Shown one piece after another: positions 23,698 to 33,569 of a stretch of 64,000 bases of DNA. Within the stretch, counting starts at the first letter, position 1. Every line of letters starts with the position of its first letter. This stretch comes from Bradyrhizobium sp. SZCCT0148 (lineage in GTDB: Bacteria > Pseudomonadota > Alphaproteobacteria > Rhizobiales > Xanthobacteraceae). The notes beneath the pieces were generated by a model, which was not told the DNA's origin, searched no databases, and saw only the letters and a program-made list of their open reading frames with translations. The DNA is taken from NCBI RefSeq assembly GCF_018129985.1, contig NZ_JAFCKT010000005.1, positions 1 to 64,000 on the forward strand. The letters are read 5' to 3'. Position numbers and translations under genes: made by a program.

Positions 23698-25488
23698 TCA
23701 GGCGCGATACCACGCCGCCAGATTCCACGTGATGGTGTCCCAGCCCGACATGTCGACCATCAAATTGTTGACGCCGGCGTTGACGACGGGGCGCGAGAGC
23801 AGCGGCAGGAACACGTTGGCCTCGCAGAAAATCTCGTCGACCTTCATCAGCAGCGCGGCCCGCTTGACCGGGTCGAGCTCGTTCTGCGCGGCCTTGTAGG
23901 CCTTGTCGGCTTCGGGATCGGAATAGCGCGAGTTGTTGCGACCCAGCCATTTGTTGTCCTTGGTCGCGATTTCCCAGGACACGCACTGGTTCAGCAAGCG
24001 CTCCGGATCCGGCTGCGGCTGCGTCGTGTTGTACATCTCCATGTCGGCATAGAATTTCGAGTAGGTATCGGGATTGCCGACGTCCGATGAGAAGAACACC
24101 GAGGCGGTGACCGCCTTGATCTCGATCTCGATGCCGGCCTTCTGGCAGGCCTGCTTGATGATGGCCTGCGTCTTCTGGCGCGGGGCGTTGGTCGAGGTCT
24201 GGAACACGTATTTAAGCTTCTTGCCGTCCTTCTCACGGATGCCGTCCGCGCCCTTGGTCCAGCCGGCCTCGTCGAGGATCTTGTTGGCCTTGTCGACGTC
24301 GAATTCGTATTTCAGCTTGGGCGACTTGAACTGCTTCGGCGCGTTGACGAAGCTCGCGGTGGCGATGCCGCCGCGACCGTAGATGAATTTCTGGATCGAA
24401 TCGCGGTCGATCAGCAGGTTGATCGCCCGGCGAACGGCGGGATCGGACAGCGTCGGATGCTTGGTCTTGACGCTTGACCGCTCGCCGTCGACCTCGGTCC
24501 AGGGATCCGTGGTGTTGAGGATGATGAACTCGACATTGCCGGACGGCGTGATGTCGAGCTTGCCTTTGCCGCTCGCCTCCATGCGCTTGAGCACCTCCTC
24601 CTCCACCTGCATGTTCCAGGCAAAGTCGTATTCGCCGGTCTGCAGCACGGCCCGCGCCGCGGACACCGCATCGCCGCCGCCCTTGACTTCGAGCGTGTCG
24701 AAATGCGGCTGGTTCTTGACGTGGTAATCGGGATTGCGTTCGGCCCGGATCATGTCGCCTGGCTTGAACTCGACGAACCTGTACGGCCCGGTGCCGACCG
24801 GCTTGAGATTGCCCGGGGCTTCGCGCGATTTGGCGCCGATATAGTCGCCGAAATGATGCTTTGGCAGGATCTGGCCGACCTGGCCGCCAACGAACGGATC
24901 GGCCCAGAACGGCGTCGGTGCCTTGAAGATCACCTTGACCGTATGGTCGTCGATCTTCTCGACCTTGAGGTCCTTGTAGGAGCCGGAGGTGAAGGCCGCG
25001 GTGGCGAGGTCCGCGGCGTACTGCCAGGTGAAGATGACGTCGTCGGCGGTGAAGGGCTTGCCGTCGTGCCAGTTCACGCCACGCTTCAGCTTCCAGACCA
25101 CGCTCATGCCGTCCGCGGCAAGCCCGCCGTTCTGCTTGGTCGGCACCTCGGCGGCGAGACAGGGGACCAGATTGCCCTCCTTGTCCCAGCCGGCGAGCGG
25201 CTCGAAGAAGATGCGGGAGGCGATCTGGTCCTTGGTGCCGAGCGCGAAATGCGGATTGAGCAGGGTCGGGGCCTGCCACAGCAGGATCTTCAGCGCGCCG
25301 CCGCCGCCGGCCTTGGTCGGCTTGTAGTCGAGCGTGGCATCCGCCATCGCCACATCGTGCCAGACCAGGATCTGGCTGGCGATCGGGGCCGCGATTCCGA
25401 ACGCGGCCACCTTCCGGATGAACGAACGCCGCGACAGCGTGCCTTGCTTGACCTCCGCGACCAGGCCCCGGATCTCGTTCTCGTCCAT
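23698..25488 (-). CDS. Family 5 (peptide/nickel-type) ABC transporter substrate-binding protein
   Basis: A 596-residue extracytoplasmic solute-binding protein. The N-terminus has a twin-arginine signal (SRRSFIRKVAAFGIAAPIAS). SBP family 5 features follow: ADGMSVVWKLKRGVNWHDG, FTADDVIFTW and NPDYHVKNQPHFD. The ATG at 25488 (MDENEIRG) is chosen over 25503. No permease or ATPase gene is adjacent, so its transporter lies elsewhere in the genome or off the window. The ligand is unknown; peptides or opines are typical for the family. Confidence 0.88.
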   Translation of the reverse strand: MDENEIRGLVAEVKQGTLSRRSFIRKVAAFGIAAPIASQILVWHDVAMADATLDYKPTKAGGGGALKILLWQAPTLLNPHFALGTKDQIASRIFFEPLAGWDKEGNLVPCLAAEVPTKQNGGLAADGMSVVWKLKRGVNWHDGKPFTADDVIFTWQYAADLATAAFTSGSYKDLKVEKIDDHTVKVIFKAPTPFWADPFVGGQVGQILPKHHFGDYIGAKSREAPGNLKPVGTGPYRFVEFKPGDMIRAERNPDYHVKNQPHFDTLEVKGGGDAVSAARAVLQTGEYDFAWNMQVEEEVLKRMEASGKGKLDITPSGNVEFIILNTTDPWTEVDGERSSVKTKHPTLSDPAVRRAINLLIDRDSIQKFIYGRGGIATASFVNAPKQFKSPKLKYEFDVDKANKILDEAGWTKGADGIREKDGKKLKYVFQTSTNAPRQKTQAIIKQACQKAGIEIEIKAVTASVFFSSDVGNPDTYSKFYADMEMYNTTQPQPDPERLLNQCVSWEIATKDNKWLGRNNSRYSDPEADKAYKAAQNELDPVKRAALLMKVDEIFCEANVFLPLLSRPVVNAGVNNLMVDMSGWDTITWNLAAWYRA

Positions 25489-25818
25489 CAGCTCACCCTC
25501 CACCTCGAAGACTTCGGCGCCGCATCATGTGGCATCATGCAGGACGCGGCAATGCCGGCGTGGCCGCAAGGCCATGCGACGAAATGACGATGGGAGAGCT
25601 GTTACACGTCAGGATCCGGATCGCCGCCCGAGAGACCCGGGCGGCGATCCAGTGCGAACTTGAGTGAACTTGGGGAAGTTCAAAGGCCGCGCCGGAACGC
25701 TAACCCGGTCGTTGCGGGCGTATCAAGTTTCGTGATGTTGCGGCGCCCGGAGTTTCATTGCGGCCGCCACGGCGTCGCCACAGATGAACTCAATGAGCGA
25801 AGCTTGGCGAGCCGGCGG
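25489..25818. other. Intergenic stretch with a strong hairpin
   Basis: About 330 bases upstream of the substrate-binding protein gene. A perfect 13-base stem (25618-25630 with 25638-25650, loop AGAGACC) lies about 170 bases downstream of the membrane-protein gene that is read leftward. Nearby, GAACTT-gggg-AAGTTC (about 25666-25681) is a second small palindrome. No gene is supported. Confidence 0.5.
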
Positions 25819-26205
25819 CTACCTGATGCCGGCGACGCCGATCGCCAGCACCGACAGCAGCAGCGCGTTGCTCAGCAGTTGCAGCGCCGTGTTCGGCTGT
25901 GCCAGCCAGCGCGAGACCTTCTCGGAGAAGGACAGGGTCGGATCGGCGAACAGCGGCTCGAAAGTTTGCCTGAAGAAATGCGGGAACTTCGGCCCCAGCC
26001 ATGGCATCATGAGACCGTGGAGGATCGTCACGGTCGCAACGAAGATGGCGGCTTCGAACGGCTTGCCGGCGAATTCAGACCCGTTGATCAGCCTCATCAG
26101 CAGCGCAACGCCGGAATAGGTCGGCAGGCCTTGCAGCATTGCATAGAGCGCAAAGCATTCGAGCCGGTTCCGGCCGGTGAGGTTGGGAGCGGCGAGGGTG
26201 GTCAT
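25819..26205 (-). CDS. Hypothetical inner-membrane protein
   Basis: A 128-residue protein with three hydrophobic segments (about 17-38, 53-70, 103-125), starting MTTLAAPNLTGRNRLECFAL. GGAG lies eight bases before the ATG at 26205. Polar loops include SEFAGKPFEAA and FADPTLSFSEKVSRWLAQPN. I do not recognise the family. It is divergent from the MetQ-like gene. Confidence 0.55.
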   Translation of the reverse strand: MTTLAAPNLTGRNRLECFALYAMLQGLPTYSGVALLMRLINGSEFAGKPFEAAIFVATVTILHGLMMPWLGPKFPHFFRQTFEPLFADPTLSFSEKVSRWLAQPNTALQLLSNALLLSVLAIGVAGIR

Positions 26206-26426
26206 TATAAAACTCCGGGCTGGTTGTGCCGGCAATCTCGCTCGGCGGGCGAAGCCCTTCCGTGATGCGTCTCACGTTTGCGCAGGCGCGTTCGTTTCCC
26301 ATCCGAGGTCGAACAGAGAAGCGTCGTCCGCGCCGAGCGGCAAATATGGTTTTCCATTTCATTGATTTCATCGGACGGAGCAGCGAATACGGTTCCCATC
26401 ATTCGTGCCGTGCCATGGAGACCAAG

Positions 26427-27209
26427 ATGTCGTTTCGCCTGCCCCTGATCTTCGCAGCCGCGCTCGCCGCCTGGTCGGCAGCCGCCAGAGCCGAAACCAT
26501 CAAGATCGGCGTGACGCCGGGCCCGCATGCGCAGATCCTCGAGGCGGTGAAGCCGATCGCCGCCAGGCAAGGGCTCGACATCCAGCTGCTCGAATTTTCC
26601 GATTACGTCGTGCCCAACGCTGCGCTCGATGCCGGGGAGATCCAGGCCAATTCGTTCCAGAACCAGCCTTATCTGGACAACCAGAAAGCCGACCGCGGCT
26701 ACAAGATCGAGGCCGTCGGGCTGACCGTGAACTTCCCGATCGGCGTCTACTCGAAGAAGCACAAGGCCTTCGCCGACATCCCCGCGGGCGGCAAGGTCTC
26801 GATCCCGAACGATCCGACCAATGGCGGCCGCGTGCTGCTGCTGCTGCGCGACAAGGACGTGATCAAGCTGAAGGACGGGACCGGCTTCAAGCCGACGGTG
26901 CTCGACATCACCGAGAACCCGAAGAAGCTGAAATTCATCGAGGTCGACGCGGCGCAGGCGCCGCGCGCGCTCGACGACGTCGATGCCGCCGCGATCAACA
27001 CCAATTATGCGACCCAGGCGGGGCTCGATCCGGTCAAGGATCCGATCCTGCGCGAGGCCCCCAGGGGCCCCTATGTCAACCTGATCGCCGTGCGCGCCGC
27101 CGACAAGGACAAGCCCTGGGTCAAGATCCTCGTCGACAGCTACCACTCGCCGGAAGTCAAGGAGTTCGTCCTCGCCAAGTTTAAGGGCGCGGTGCTGCCG
27201 AGCTGGTAG
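26427..27209 (+). CDS. NlpA/MetQ-family substrate-binding protein
   Basis: A 260-residue periplasmic binding protein related to the methionine-binding MetQ/NlpA family. A Sec signal (MSFRLPLIFAAALAAWSAAA, cut near ARA-ET) is followed by the family start TIKIGVTPGPHAQILEAVKP, then FSDYVVPNAALDAGEIQANSFQNQPYL (shown in parts) and NDPTNGGRVLLLL. There is no lipobox Cys, unlike many MetQ proteins. GGAGACCAAG precedes the ATG at 26427; 26415 is an alternative start. MetN and MetI genes are not adjacent. It precedes the luciferase-like/AhpD-like cassette and may supply its substrate. Confidence 0.85.
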   Translation: MSFRLPLIFAAALAAWSAAARAETIKIGVTPGPHAQILEAVKPIAARQGLDIQLLEFSDYVVPNAALDAGEIQANSFQNQPYLDNQKADRGYKIEAVGLTVNFPIGVYSKKHKAFADIPAGGKVSIPNDPTNGGRVLLLLRDKDVIKLKDGTGFKPTVLDITENPKKLKFIEVDAAQAPRALDDVDAAAINTNYATQAGLDPVKDPILREAPRGPYVNLIAVRAADKDKPWVKILVDSYHSPEVKEFVLAKFKGAVLPSW

Positions 27210-27348
27210 GCAGTCTGCCCAGCTGAAGCGCAGCCGCGCTTCTCAGCGGCGGCGTTTGCGTACGAGCCTTGCGCATTGTCCGCTTGTCTGGAGCAGAAGG
27301 AACCGACATCATCGGAAGGCCTGACCATCCTCGCCTGACAGGGGTCGC

Positions 27349-28383
27349 ATGAAACGCTTTGCAAATCTGAAACGCCTGGGATTTTTCACGCGGCTTTTGG
27401 ACGAGGCCCCGCCCGCCGAGCGCTATCGCTTCGCGGCTGAGCAGATCGTCCGCGCCGAAAAGGCGGGGCTCGATACCGCGTGGATCGCCCAGCATCACTT
27501 CCACGAGCGCGAAGGCGGCCTGCCGTCGCCCTTTACCTTCCTCGGCTACGTCGCAGCCCAAACCTCGCGCATCAGGCTTGGGACCGGCATCGTTACGCTG
27601 CCGCTGGAGAACGCGGTGCGGGTGGCGGAGGACGCAGCCGTGCTCGATCTCATCTGCAACGGCCGCTTCGAGCTCGGCGTCGGCACCGGCGGCAATCCCT
27701 CGGCCTTCGCCGCCTTCGGCCTCGACAGCGCCCAGCGCAACGAGATCTTTGCGCGCAATCTGGAGATCGTCCGCACCGCCCTGGTCGGCAAGCCGCTCGA
27801 AGGCGGCGATACGATCTATCCGCAGCGGCCGCAACTGGACAAGCGGATCTGGCAGGCCACGTTCTCGGTCGCCGGCGGCGCGCGGGCGGGCAAGGCCGGC
27901 GATGGCCTGTTGCTGTCGCGCACCCAGCCGCGAACCAGGGAGGCACCGAAGGCGACGTTGGCCGACATCCAGAACCCGGTGATCGACGCCTATCTCGCGG
28001 CGCTGCCCAAGGGAGCCGAGCCACGCATCATGGCCTCGCGCAGCGTCTTCGTCGCCGACGATCATCGCGAGGCGTTGCGACTTGCCGATATCGGCCTGCG
28101 CCGCGCGCTGCCGCAGTTCATGAAAGGCGGTCATCTTCCACCAGGCGAGACGCTGGACGAGATGATCACGGCATTCGACACCCATGTCGGCGATGCCGAC
28201 CACGTTATCGCCTCGCTGCGGGCCGATGCGACGCTGGAGCGGGTGACGGACCTCGTCTTCCAGGTGCATTCGGTCGATGCCCCGCATCCCCATGTCCTGC
28301 GCTCGATCGATCTGGTCGCGGAGAAGGTGGCGCCCGCGCTCGGCTGGACGCGGACGGCGCCGGACGTGGCGCTGGCGGGCTGA
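27349..28383 (+). CDS. FMN-dependent luciferase-like monooxygenase
   Basis: A 344-residue bacterial-luciferase-like (LLM) flavin monooxygenase. The TIM-barrel start (FANLKRLGFFTRLL), the substrate/FMN region (DTAWIAQHHFHEREGG), GTGIVTLPLENAVRVAEDAAVLD and FELGVGTGGNP are all recognisable. It fits the subfamily I know as KPN_01858-type, which normally sits beside the two AhpD/CMD-like proteins that follow here. The reaction is probably oxygenation of an organosulfur or similar small molecule with FMNH2; the substrate is unknown. Confidence 0.85.
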   Translation: MKRFANLKRLGFFTRLLDEAPPAERYRFAAEQIVRAEKAGLDTAWIAQHHFHEREGGLPSPFTFLGYVAAQTSRIRLGTGIVTLPLENAVRVAEDAAVLDLICNGRFELGVGTGGNPSAFAAFGLDSAQRNEIFARNLEIVRTALVGKPLEGGDTIYPQRPQLDKRIWQATFSVAGGARAGKAGDGLLLSRTQPRTREAPKATLADIQNPVIDAYLAALPKGAEPRIMASRSVFVADDHREALRLADIGLRRALPQFMKGGHLPPGETLDEMITAFDTHVGDADHVIASLRADATLERVTDLVFQVHSVDAPHPHVLRSIDLVAEKVAPALGWTRTAPDVALAG

Positions 28384-28421
28384 TCGGACATGACGAGCAT
28401 CGCGTTGCACGAGGCTGAATG

Positions 28422-29039
28422 ATGAGTACGCAGGATATCATCGACACGCTGGCCGGGATCGAGCCGGGCTCGGTCCTGGACGCCATCCGGGCGCGCCGCC
28501 TGCAGGCGCGAGAGAATGCGCAGAAGAGCTATCTCTCCCTGTTCGAGCCGATCGACGCCAGCGATGTCTCGCTGCTCGAACGCGCCGCGGTGGCTGCCTT
28601 CGTGACCGGGCTCCATGGCGAATCCCCGGTTGCCGCCTTCTATCGCGAGAAGCTCGCCGCGAGCGCGGGCGGCGCAGCTCTGCTTGAATTGATCGACGCC
28701 GAGATCGCGCGCGGCAAGACCTCGGGTCCTTATGGCTCGTATCCCGCGGGCCCATTGTCGGTCGAGAACACCGCCGGCCTGATCTATCGCGTGAGCGCCG
28801 CGAGCAAGCCTTCGCTTGGTGCGAGGCTCGCAGCAGTCCTCGAACATGCGCATCTGCTGGTGTTCCGTCCGCGCGATGCGGCCGCCGCCGACATGAATGT
28901 CCTGCTGGACGCCGGCTGGTCGACCACCGGCATCGTCACGTTCTCGCAGCTCGTCGCGTTCCTGGCGTTCCAGGTGCGTGTCGTCAGCGGCTTGCGCACG
29001 CTCGCCGCCGTGAACGCACACAAGGAAGCTGCATCATGA
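28422..29039 (+). CDS. CMD-domain protein (Avi_7170-type)
   Basis: A 205-residue protein of the carboxymuconolactone decarboxylase/AhpD superfamily, of the subfamily usually called CMD domain protein, Avi_7170 type. Helical motifs include LERAAVAAFVTGLHGES and ILVTFSQLVAFLAFQVRV-like sequence, but the CxxC redox pair is absent. It lies 38 bases after the monooxygenase and overlaps the next gene by 4 bases. The ATG at 28422 is preferred over 28419 by ribosome-binding-site spacing. The partner role is unknown. Confidence 0.78.
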   Translation: MSTQDIIDTLAGIEPGSVLDAIRARRLQARENAQKSYLSLFEPIDASDVSLLERAAVAAFVTGLHGESPVAAFYREKLAASAGGAALLELIDAEIARGKTSGPYGSYPAGPLSVENTAGLIYRVSAASKPSLGARLAAVLEHAHLLVFRPRDAAAADMNVLLDAGWSTTGIVTFSQLVAFLAFQVRVVSGLRTLAAVNAHKEAAS

Positions 29040-29614
29040 GCTCCGCCGTCAATCCGCCAGTCGCGTTCACCCAGGACGAACTGGATTGGGTCTCCTGGAT
29101 CGATCCGCTGCCCGAGGCCGAGCTGACCGAGCGGCACTACGCCGGCCTGGTCGATCGCTCCCGCGCCAAGTCGGAATATTTCCGCCTGCTGGTGCGCGAT
29201 CCCGAAGTGCTGGAAGCCCGCACCAAGACCGACAAGGACATCTTTTACAACGTTGCCGACGGCCTGCCGCGCGCCGAGCGTGAGCTCGCGGCGGCCGCGA
29301 CCTCGCGTTACAACGGCTGCATTTACTGCGCCTCGGTGCATGCGCGCTTCGCCAGCACCTATTCCAAGCGCCGCGACGACGTGCAACGCCTGCTCGACGC
29401 AGGCATCAAGGCCGATCTCGGCGAGCGATGGAATGCCGTGGTCAAGGCCTCGGTCGCACTGGCCGCAACCCCAATCGCGTTCGGTCCTGACAATATCGAG
29501 GAACTGCGCCGCGCCGGTCTCGACGATGCCGAGATCGTCGATGTCATCAACGGCGCCTCGTTCTTCAACTGGGCGAACCGGCTGATGCTGTCGCTCGGCG
29601 AGCCCTCGACATAG
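29036..29614 (+). CDS. Alkylhydroperoxidase (AhpD)-like protein (Avi_7169-type)
   Basis: A 192-residue AhpD-superfamily protein. The redox motif NGCIYCASVHARF carries the CxxC pair followed by His, as in active AhpD-like thiol peroxidases. It is translationally coupled to the preceding CMD protein (ATGA overlap). With the monooxygenase it forms a three-gene cassette known from several proteobacteria under the Avi_7169/Avi_7170/KPN_01858 family names. It might detoxify peroxide leaked by the flavin enzyme; that is inference. Confidence 0.82.
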   Translation: MSSAVNPPVAFTQDELDWVSWIDPLPEAELTERHYAGLVDRSRAKSEYFRLLVRDPEVLEARTKTDKDIFYNVADGLPRAERELAAAATSRYNGCIYCASVHARFASTYSKRRDDVQRLLDAGIKADLGERWNAVVKASVALAATPIAFGPDNIEELRRAGLDDAEIVDVINGASFFNWANRLMLSLGEPST

Positions 29615-29686
29615 GCAATCTCACCGGCACGAGAATTGCTGCCTTATTGAACTGGCGTTTCAACACCTGAGTGGATGGAGCCGTGC

Positions 29687-30844
29687 ATGAGTAACATCGA
29701 TCGTCGTAATCTGGTCAAGGGCTCGCTTGCCGCGATGATGGCGGGCGCGGCCTTCTCGCGCGGCGCCTTCGCCCAATCGTCAGAACCGATCCTGCTCGGC
29801 GTCAGCGGCCCTCTGACGGGACCGAATGCGCAATATGGGACGCAATGGAAGCAGGGCTTCGATCTCGCGCTCGACGAAATCATGGCGGCCGGCGGCATCA
29901 ACGGCCGCAAGCTCGCCTATCAGTTCGAGGACAGCCAGAGCGATCCGCGCCAGTCGGTCGCGATCGCCCAGAAGTTCGTCTCCGATCCCCGCATCGTCAT
30001 GGAGCTCGGCGATTTCTCCAGCCCGGCCTCGATGGCGGCTTCGCCGATCTACCAGCGCGGTGGCCTCGTGCAGTTCGGCTTCACCAATTCGCATCCCGAT
30101 TTCACCAAGGGCGGCGACTTCATGTGGAGCACCTCGGTCAGCCAGGCCGACGAGCAGCCGCTGCTGGCCGCCTACGCCGTCAAGCGCCTCGGCCTCAAGA
30201 AGCTGGCGGTCCTGCACCTCAACACCGATTGGGGCCGCACCAGTCGCGATTATTTCACCAACGCGGCCAAGGAATACGGCGCCGAGATCGTGGTGACCGA
30301 GGGCTACATCGCGGAGGAACGCGACTTCCGCTCGACGCTGGTGCGCGTGCGCGACGCCAATCCGGACGGGCTGATCTTGATCTCCTATTATTCCGACGGC
30401 GCACTGATCGCCCGTCAGGCGCGGCAAGTCGGCCTGAAGCAGGCGATTTGCGCTGCGAGCTCGGTCTACTCGCCGAAATTCATCGAGCTCGGCGGCGAGG
30501 CGGTCGAGGACGTTCACGTTGGCACGCGCTACTTCCCCGAGGATACGCGACCCGAGGTGCAGAAGTTCATCGCGGGCTTCAAGAAGAAATATAACGGGCA
30601 GGAGCCCGACGCCTTCAATGCTTATTCCTATGACGCGATGAACATGGCCGCCGCCGTCGTCAAGATTGGTGGCACCGATCGCAAGGCGATCCGTGACGCC
30701 TTCACCAAGGTCAAGGATGTCCCCAGCGTGATCTTCGGCGCGGCGACGTTCGACGTCGCGACCCGCCGGGTCAAGGGCGCCATGAATGCCGAACTCGTCG
30801 TGCGCAAGGGCCAGTTCGCGCTCTGGGACGGCAAACCGACCTGA
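29687..30844 (+). CDS. Branched-chain-amino-acid-type ABC substrate-binding protein
   Basis: A 385-residue LivJ/type I periplasmic binding protein with a twin-arginine-like signal (IDRRNLVKGSLAAMMAG). Family motifs are PILLGVSGPLTGPNAQYG, GGINGRKLAYQFEDSQSDP and VLHLNTDWGRTSRDYF. The ATG at 29687 with GGAG ahead is preferred over 29675. It heads the operon with the fused permease and two ATPases. The ligand could be an amino acid, amide or aromatic acid. Confidence 0.88.
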   Translation: MSNIDRRNLVKGSLAAMMAGAAFSRGAFAQSSEPILLGVSGPLTGPNAQYGTQWKQGFDLALDEIMAAGGINGRKLAYQFEDSQSDPRQSVAIAQKFVSDPRIVMELGDFSSPASMAASPIYQRGGLVQFGFTNSHPDFTKGGDFMWSTSVSQADEQPLLAAYAVKRLGLKKLAVLHLNTDWGRTSRDYFTNAAKEYGAEIVVTEGYIAEERDFRSTLVRVRDANPDGLILISYYSDGALIARQARQVGLKQAICAASSVYSPKFIELGGEAVEDVHVGTRYFPEDTRPEVQKFIAGFKKKYNGQEPDAFNAYSYDAMNMAAAVVKIGGTDRKAIRDAFTKVKDVPSVIFGAATFDVATRRVKGAMNAELVVRKGQFALWDGKPT

Positions 30845-30897
30845 CTGATGCCGGTGCATTCCGCCCCGGCCCGTTCTCCCTTCAGTAGGAACGCTGC

Positions 30898-32721
30898 GTG
30901 TCTTCCTGGCTCGATTACACGATCAACGGTCTGATCGTCGGCAATGTCTACGCTCTCGTTGCGGTCGGGCTCGCGCTGATCTTCGGCGTCAGCCGGCTGA
31001 TCAACTTCGCGCAGGGCTCGATCTATCTGGTCGGCGCCTATATCGGCTGGGTCGCGGTGGTGCAGCTGCATACGCCGCTGCCGCTCACCATCATCGTGGT
31101 GGCGGTGGCGGCCGCCATCGTCGGGCTGATCATCGAGCGGTTCGGCTTGCGGCCGCTGCAGAACTCGGTGCGCATTGCGCCGCTGCTCGCCACCATCGGT
31201 ATCAGCTTCGTGCTCGATCAGCTGGTGATGCTGACCTTCTCGCCCAATCCGCGCGCGCTGCCGAGCCAATTGCCGGATGTCCGCTTCCAGGTCGGCGGCG
31301 GCACCATCGGGCCTCTTGACCTGCTCATAGCCGGCGTCGGTCTCACCAGCGCGCTGCTGTTGTTCGTGTTCCTGCGCTACTCCAAGCTTGGCTGGGCGGT
31401 GCGCGCCACTGCGCAGGACCGCGACGCCGCGATGCAGATGGGCGTCGACGTCAATCGCGTCAATCAGGCCGTGTTCGGCATTGCCGCTGCGCTCGGCGGC
31501 GTCTCCGGCATGCTGGTCGGCATGTACTACAACCAGATCGACACCGCGATGAGCCTGCAGGCGACGCTGAAGGGCGTTGTCGCCGAAGTGGTCGGCGGCG
31601 CCGGCAATGTGCCGGGCGCCGTGATCGGCAGCCTGTTGCTCGGATTGGTGGAGAGCTACGGCGTCGCCGTGTTCGGCACCAGTTATCGCAATCTGTTCGC
31701 GTTCCTGCTGCTCGTCGTCGTGCTCGTGCTCAGGCCGAACGGTCTGTTCGCGAGCGCGCGGCAGGCGCCACCGGAGCCACTCACCGGCACCTTCATCGCG
31801 CCGAGCCGCCCGGTCCGCATTCCGCGCTGGGCGCTGCTGGCCGCAGCCGTGATCTTTGCGATCCTGCCGCTATTTCCGGTGTCGTTCTACGTGCTGCAAA
31901 CCCTGATCAATGCCTGGCTGCTGGGCATGCTCGCGCTCAGCCTGACGCTGGTGGCGGGCACGATCGGCCAGGTCTCGCTCGGGCACGCCGCACTGCTCGC
32001 CATCGGCGCCTACACCTCCGCGCTGCTGTCGCTCACTCTCAACGTGCCGGTCGGCCTCGCCATCATCGGCGGCGGCCTGATGAGTGCTGCGCTCGGCACG
32101 TTGCTGATCTCGCCGTCGTTCCGGCTGCGCGGGCATTACGTGTCGATCGCGACGCTCGCCATCGGCGAGATCGTGTCGCTGGTGATCCTGAACTGGGAAA
32201 GCGTCACGCGCGGCCCGATTGGCATTTCCGGCATCCCGCCGCTGTCACTGTTCGGCACCGATCTGATCAGCCCGACCTCGATCTACTGGTTCAGCCTCGC
32301 CGTGATGGTCGTGCTGGCGTTGCTGCAGGGGCGGCTGCTGACCTCGCATCTCGGCCGGAGCTTCCGCGCCATCCGCGACGACGACATCGCCGCGCGTGCC
32401 TATGGCCTCAGCCTGAACCGCTACAAATCGCTCGCCTTCATCTTCGGCGGGTTCGCGGCCGGCGTCAGCGGCGGCATCGCCGCCCATCTCTATTCCTACA
32501 TCAACCACGAAACCTTCAACACGCAGCAATCGATCCTGGCGCTGACTGTCGTCATCCTCGGCGGGCTCGGCAACGTTGTCGGCGCGATGTTGGGCGCGGT
32601 GGCGCTGGTCGGCCTGCCTGAAGTGTTCCGGATCGCGGCGGAGTACCGCATCCTGATCTATGGCATCGTGCTCCTGCTGCTGGTGCGGTTCCGACCGCAG
32701 GGCCTGTTGGGGACGATCTGA
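30898..32721 (+). CDS. livHM: Fused LivH-LivM ABC permease
   Basis: A 607-residue membrane protein joining both permease halves of a branched-chain-amino-acid-type transporter. Residues 1-290 are LivH-like (INGLIVGNVYALVAVGLALI, FGVSRLINFAQGSIYLVGAY, DRDAAMQMGVDVNRVNQAVF). Residues 310-607 are LivM-like (GTIGQVSLGHAALLAIGAYT, ATLAIGEIVSLVILNWESVT, AFIFGGFAAGVSGGIAAHLY). The start is GTG. Fusions of this kind occur but separate genes are the rule. It overlaps livG by one base. Confidence 0.9.
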   Translation: MSSWLDYTINGLIVGNVYALVAVGLALIFGVSRLINFAQGSIYLVGAYIGWVAVVQLHTPLPLTIIVVAVAAAIVGLIIERFGLRPLQNSVRIAPLLATIGISFVLDQLVMLTFSPNPRALPSQLPDVRFQVGGGTIGPLDLLIAGVGLTSALLLFVFLRYSKLGWAVRATAQDRDAAMQMGVDVNRVNQAVFGIAAALGGVSGMLVGMYYNQIDTAMSLQATLKGVVAEVVGGAGNVPGAVIGSLLLGLVESYGVAVFGTSYRNLFAFLLLVVVLVLRPNGLFASARQAPPEPLTGTFIAPSRPVRIPRWALLAAAVIFAILPLFPVSFYVLQTLINAWLLGMLALSLTLVAGTIGQVSLGHAALLAIGAYTSALLSLTLNVPVGLAIIGGGLMSAALGTLLISPSFRLRGHYVSIATLAIGEIVSLVILNWESVTRGPIGISGIPPLSLFGTDLISPTSIYWFSLAVMVVLALLQGRLLTSHLGRSFRAIRDDDIAARAYGLSLNRYKSLAFIFGGFAAGVSGGIAAHLYSYINHETFNTQQSILALTVVILGGLGNVVGAMLGAVALVGLPEVFRIAAEYRILIYGIVLLLLVRFRPQGLLGTI

Positions 32722-33569
32722 TGGCGGAGCAGCTCAACTCCATGCTGTCCCTGCGCGGGCTGACGCGCCGCTTCGGTGGCCTCACCGCCGTCGACGCCAT
32801 CGACCTCGATCTCGCCAAGGGCGAGCTTGTCAGCATCATCGGCCCCAATGGCGCCGGCAAGACGACGCTGTTCAATCTCGTCACCGGGCTCGACCGGCCC
32901 GACGCGGGCCACGTGAGCTTCGCAGGCCAGGACGTCACGGGCTTCTCGCCGGAGCGGCTTGCGGGCCAGGGCATCGCGCGCACCTTCCAGCTCGGCCGCG
33001 TCTTCGGCAATCTCAGTGTCATGGACAACGTCCTGATCGGGGCGCACACGCGCTTGCGTGCGGTAAAGCCGGCCGTCCCGGTGATCGGTCCGCTGTTGGA
33101 GCTCGGGCTCGCGCTGCTGCGTCCTTCCAGCGTCAGGAACGAAGAGGAGCGGCTGCGCGAAGAGGTGAAAGCGATTCTCGCCCGCTTCGGCGAGCGGTTG
33201 CTGCCGCGGATCGACCAGCCCGCTTACAGTCTGTCCTACGCCAACCGCCGCCGCGTCGAGATCGCACGCGCGCTGGCCCTGCAGCCGCGCCTGCTGTTGC
33301 TCGACGAGCCGACCGCCGGCATGAACCCGACCGAGACCGCGGAGATGCAGGGCCTCGTCACCGAGCTCAAGGCCGAAGGCCTCACCATCCTTCTGATCGA
33401 GCACAAGCTGGAGATGGTGATGCGCCTGTCCGATCGCGTCATTGTCATGGACGAAGGCAGGAAGATCGCCGAAGGGCCGGGCGAAGCGGTGCGCACCGAT
33501 CCCAAGGTGATCGAGGCCTATCTCGGCCATGGGCTGTCAGGGGCGTCGGAGCAGGAGAGCGCGGCATGA
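32721..33569 (+). CDS. livG: LivG-type ABC ATPase
   Basis: A 282-residue ATP-binding subunit. Walker A is GPNGAGKTTLFN, the signature is the LivG variant LSYANRRRVEIARAL, and Walker B is LLLLDEPTAGMNP; the H-loop is ILLIEHKLEMVM. A 20-25-residue insertion between Q-loop and signature (RPSSVRNEEERLREEVKAIL) is longer than in E. coli LivG. The ATG overlaps the livHM stop and its own stop overlaps livF (ATGA), showing a tight operon. Confidence 0.92.
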   Translation: MAEQLNSMLSLRGLTRRFGGLTAVDAIDLDLAKGELVSIIGPNGAGKTTLFNLVTGLDRPDAGHVSFAGQDVTGFSPERLAGQGIARTFQLGRVFGNLSVMDNVLIGAHTRLRAVKPAVPVIGPLLELGLALLRPSSVRNEEERLREEVKAILARFGERLLPRIDQPAYSLSYANRRRVEIARALALQPRLLLLDEPTAGMNPTETAEMQGLVTELKAEGLTILLIEHKLEMVMRLSDRVIVMDEGRKIAEGPGEAVRTDPKVIEAYLGHGLSGASEQESAA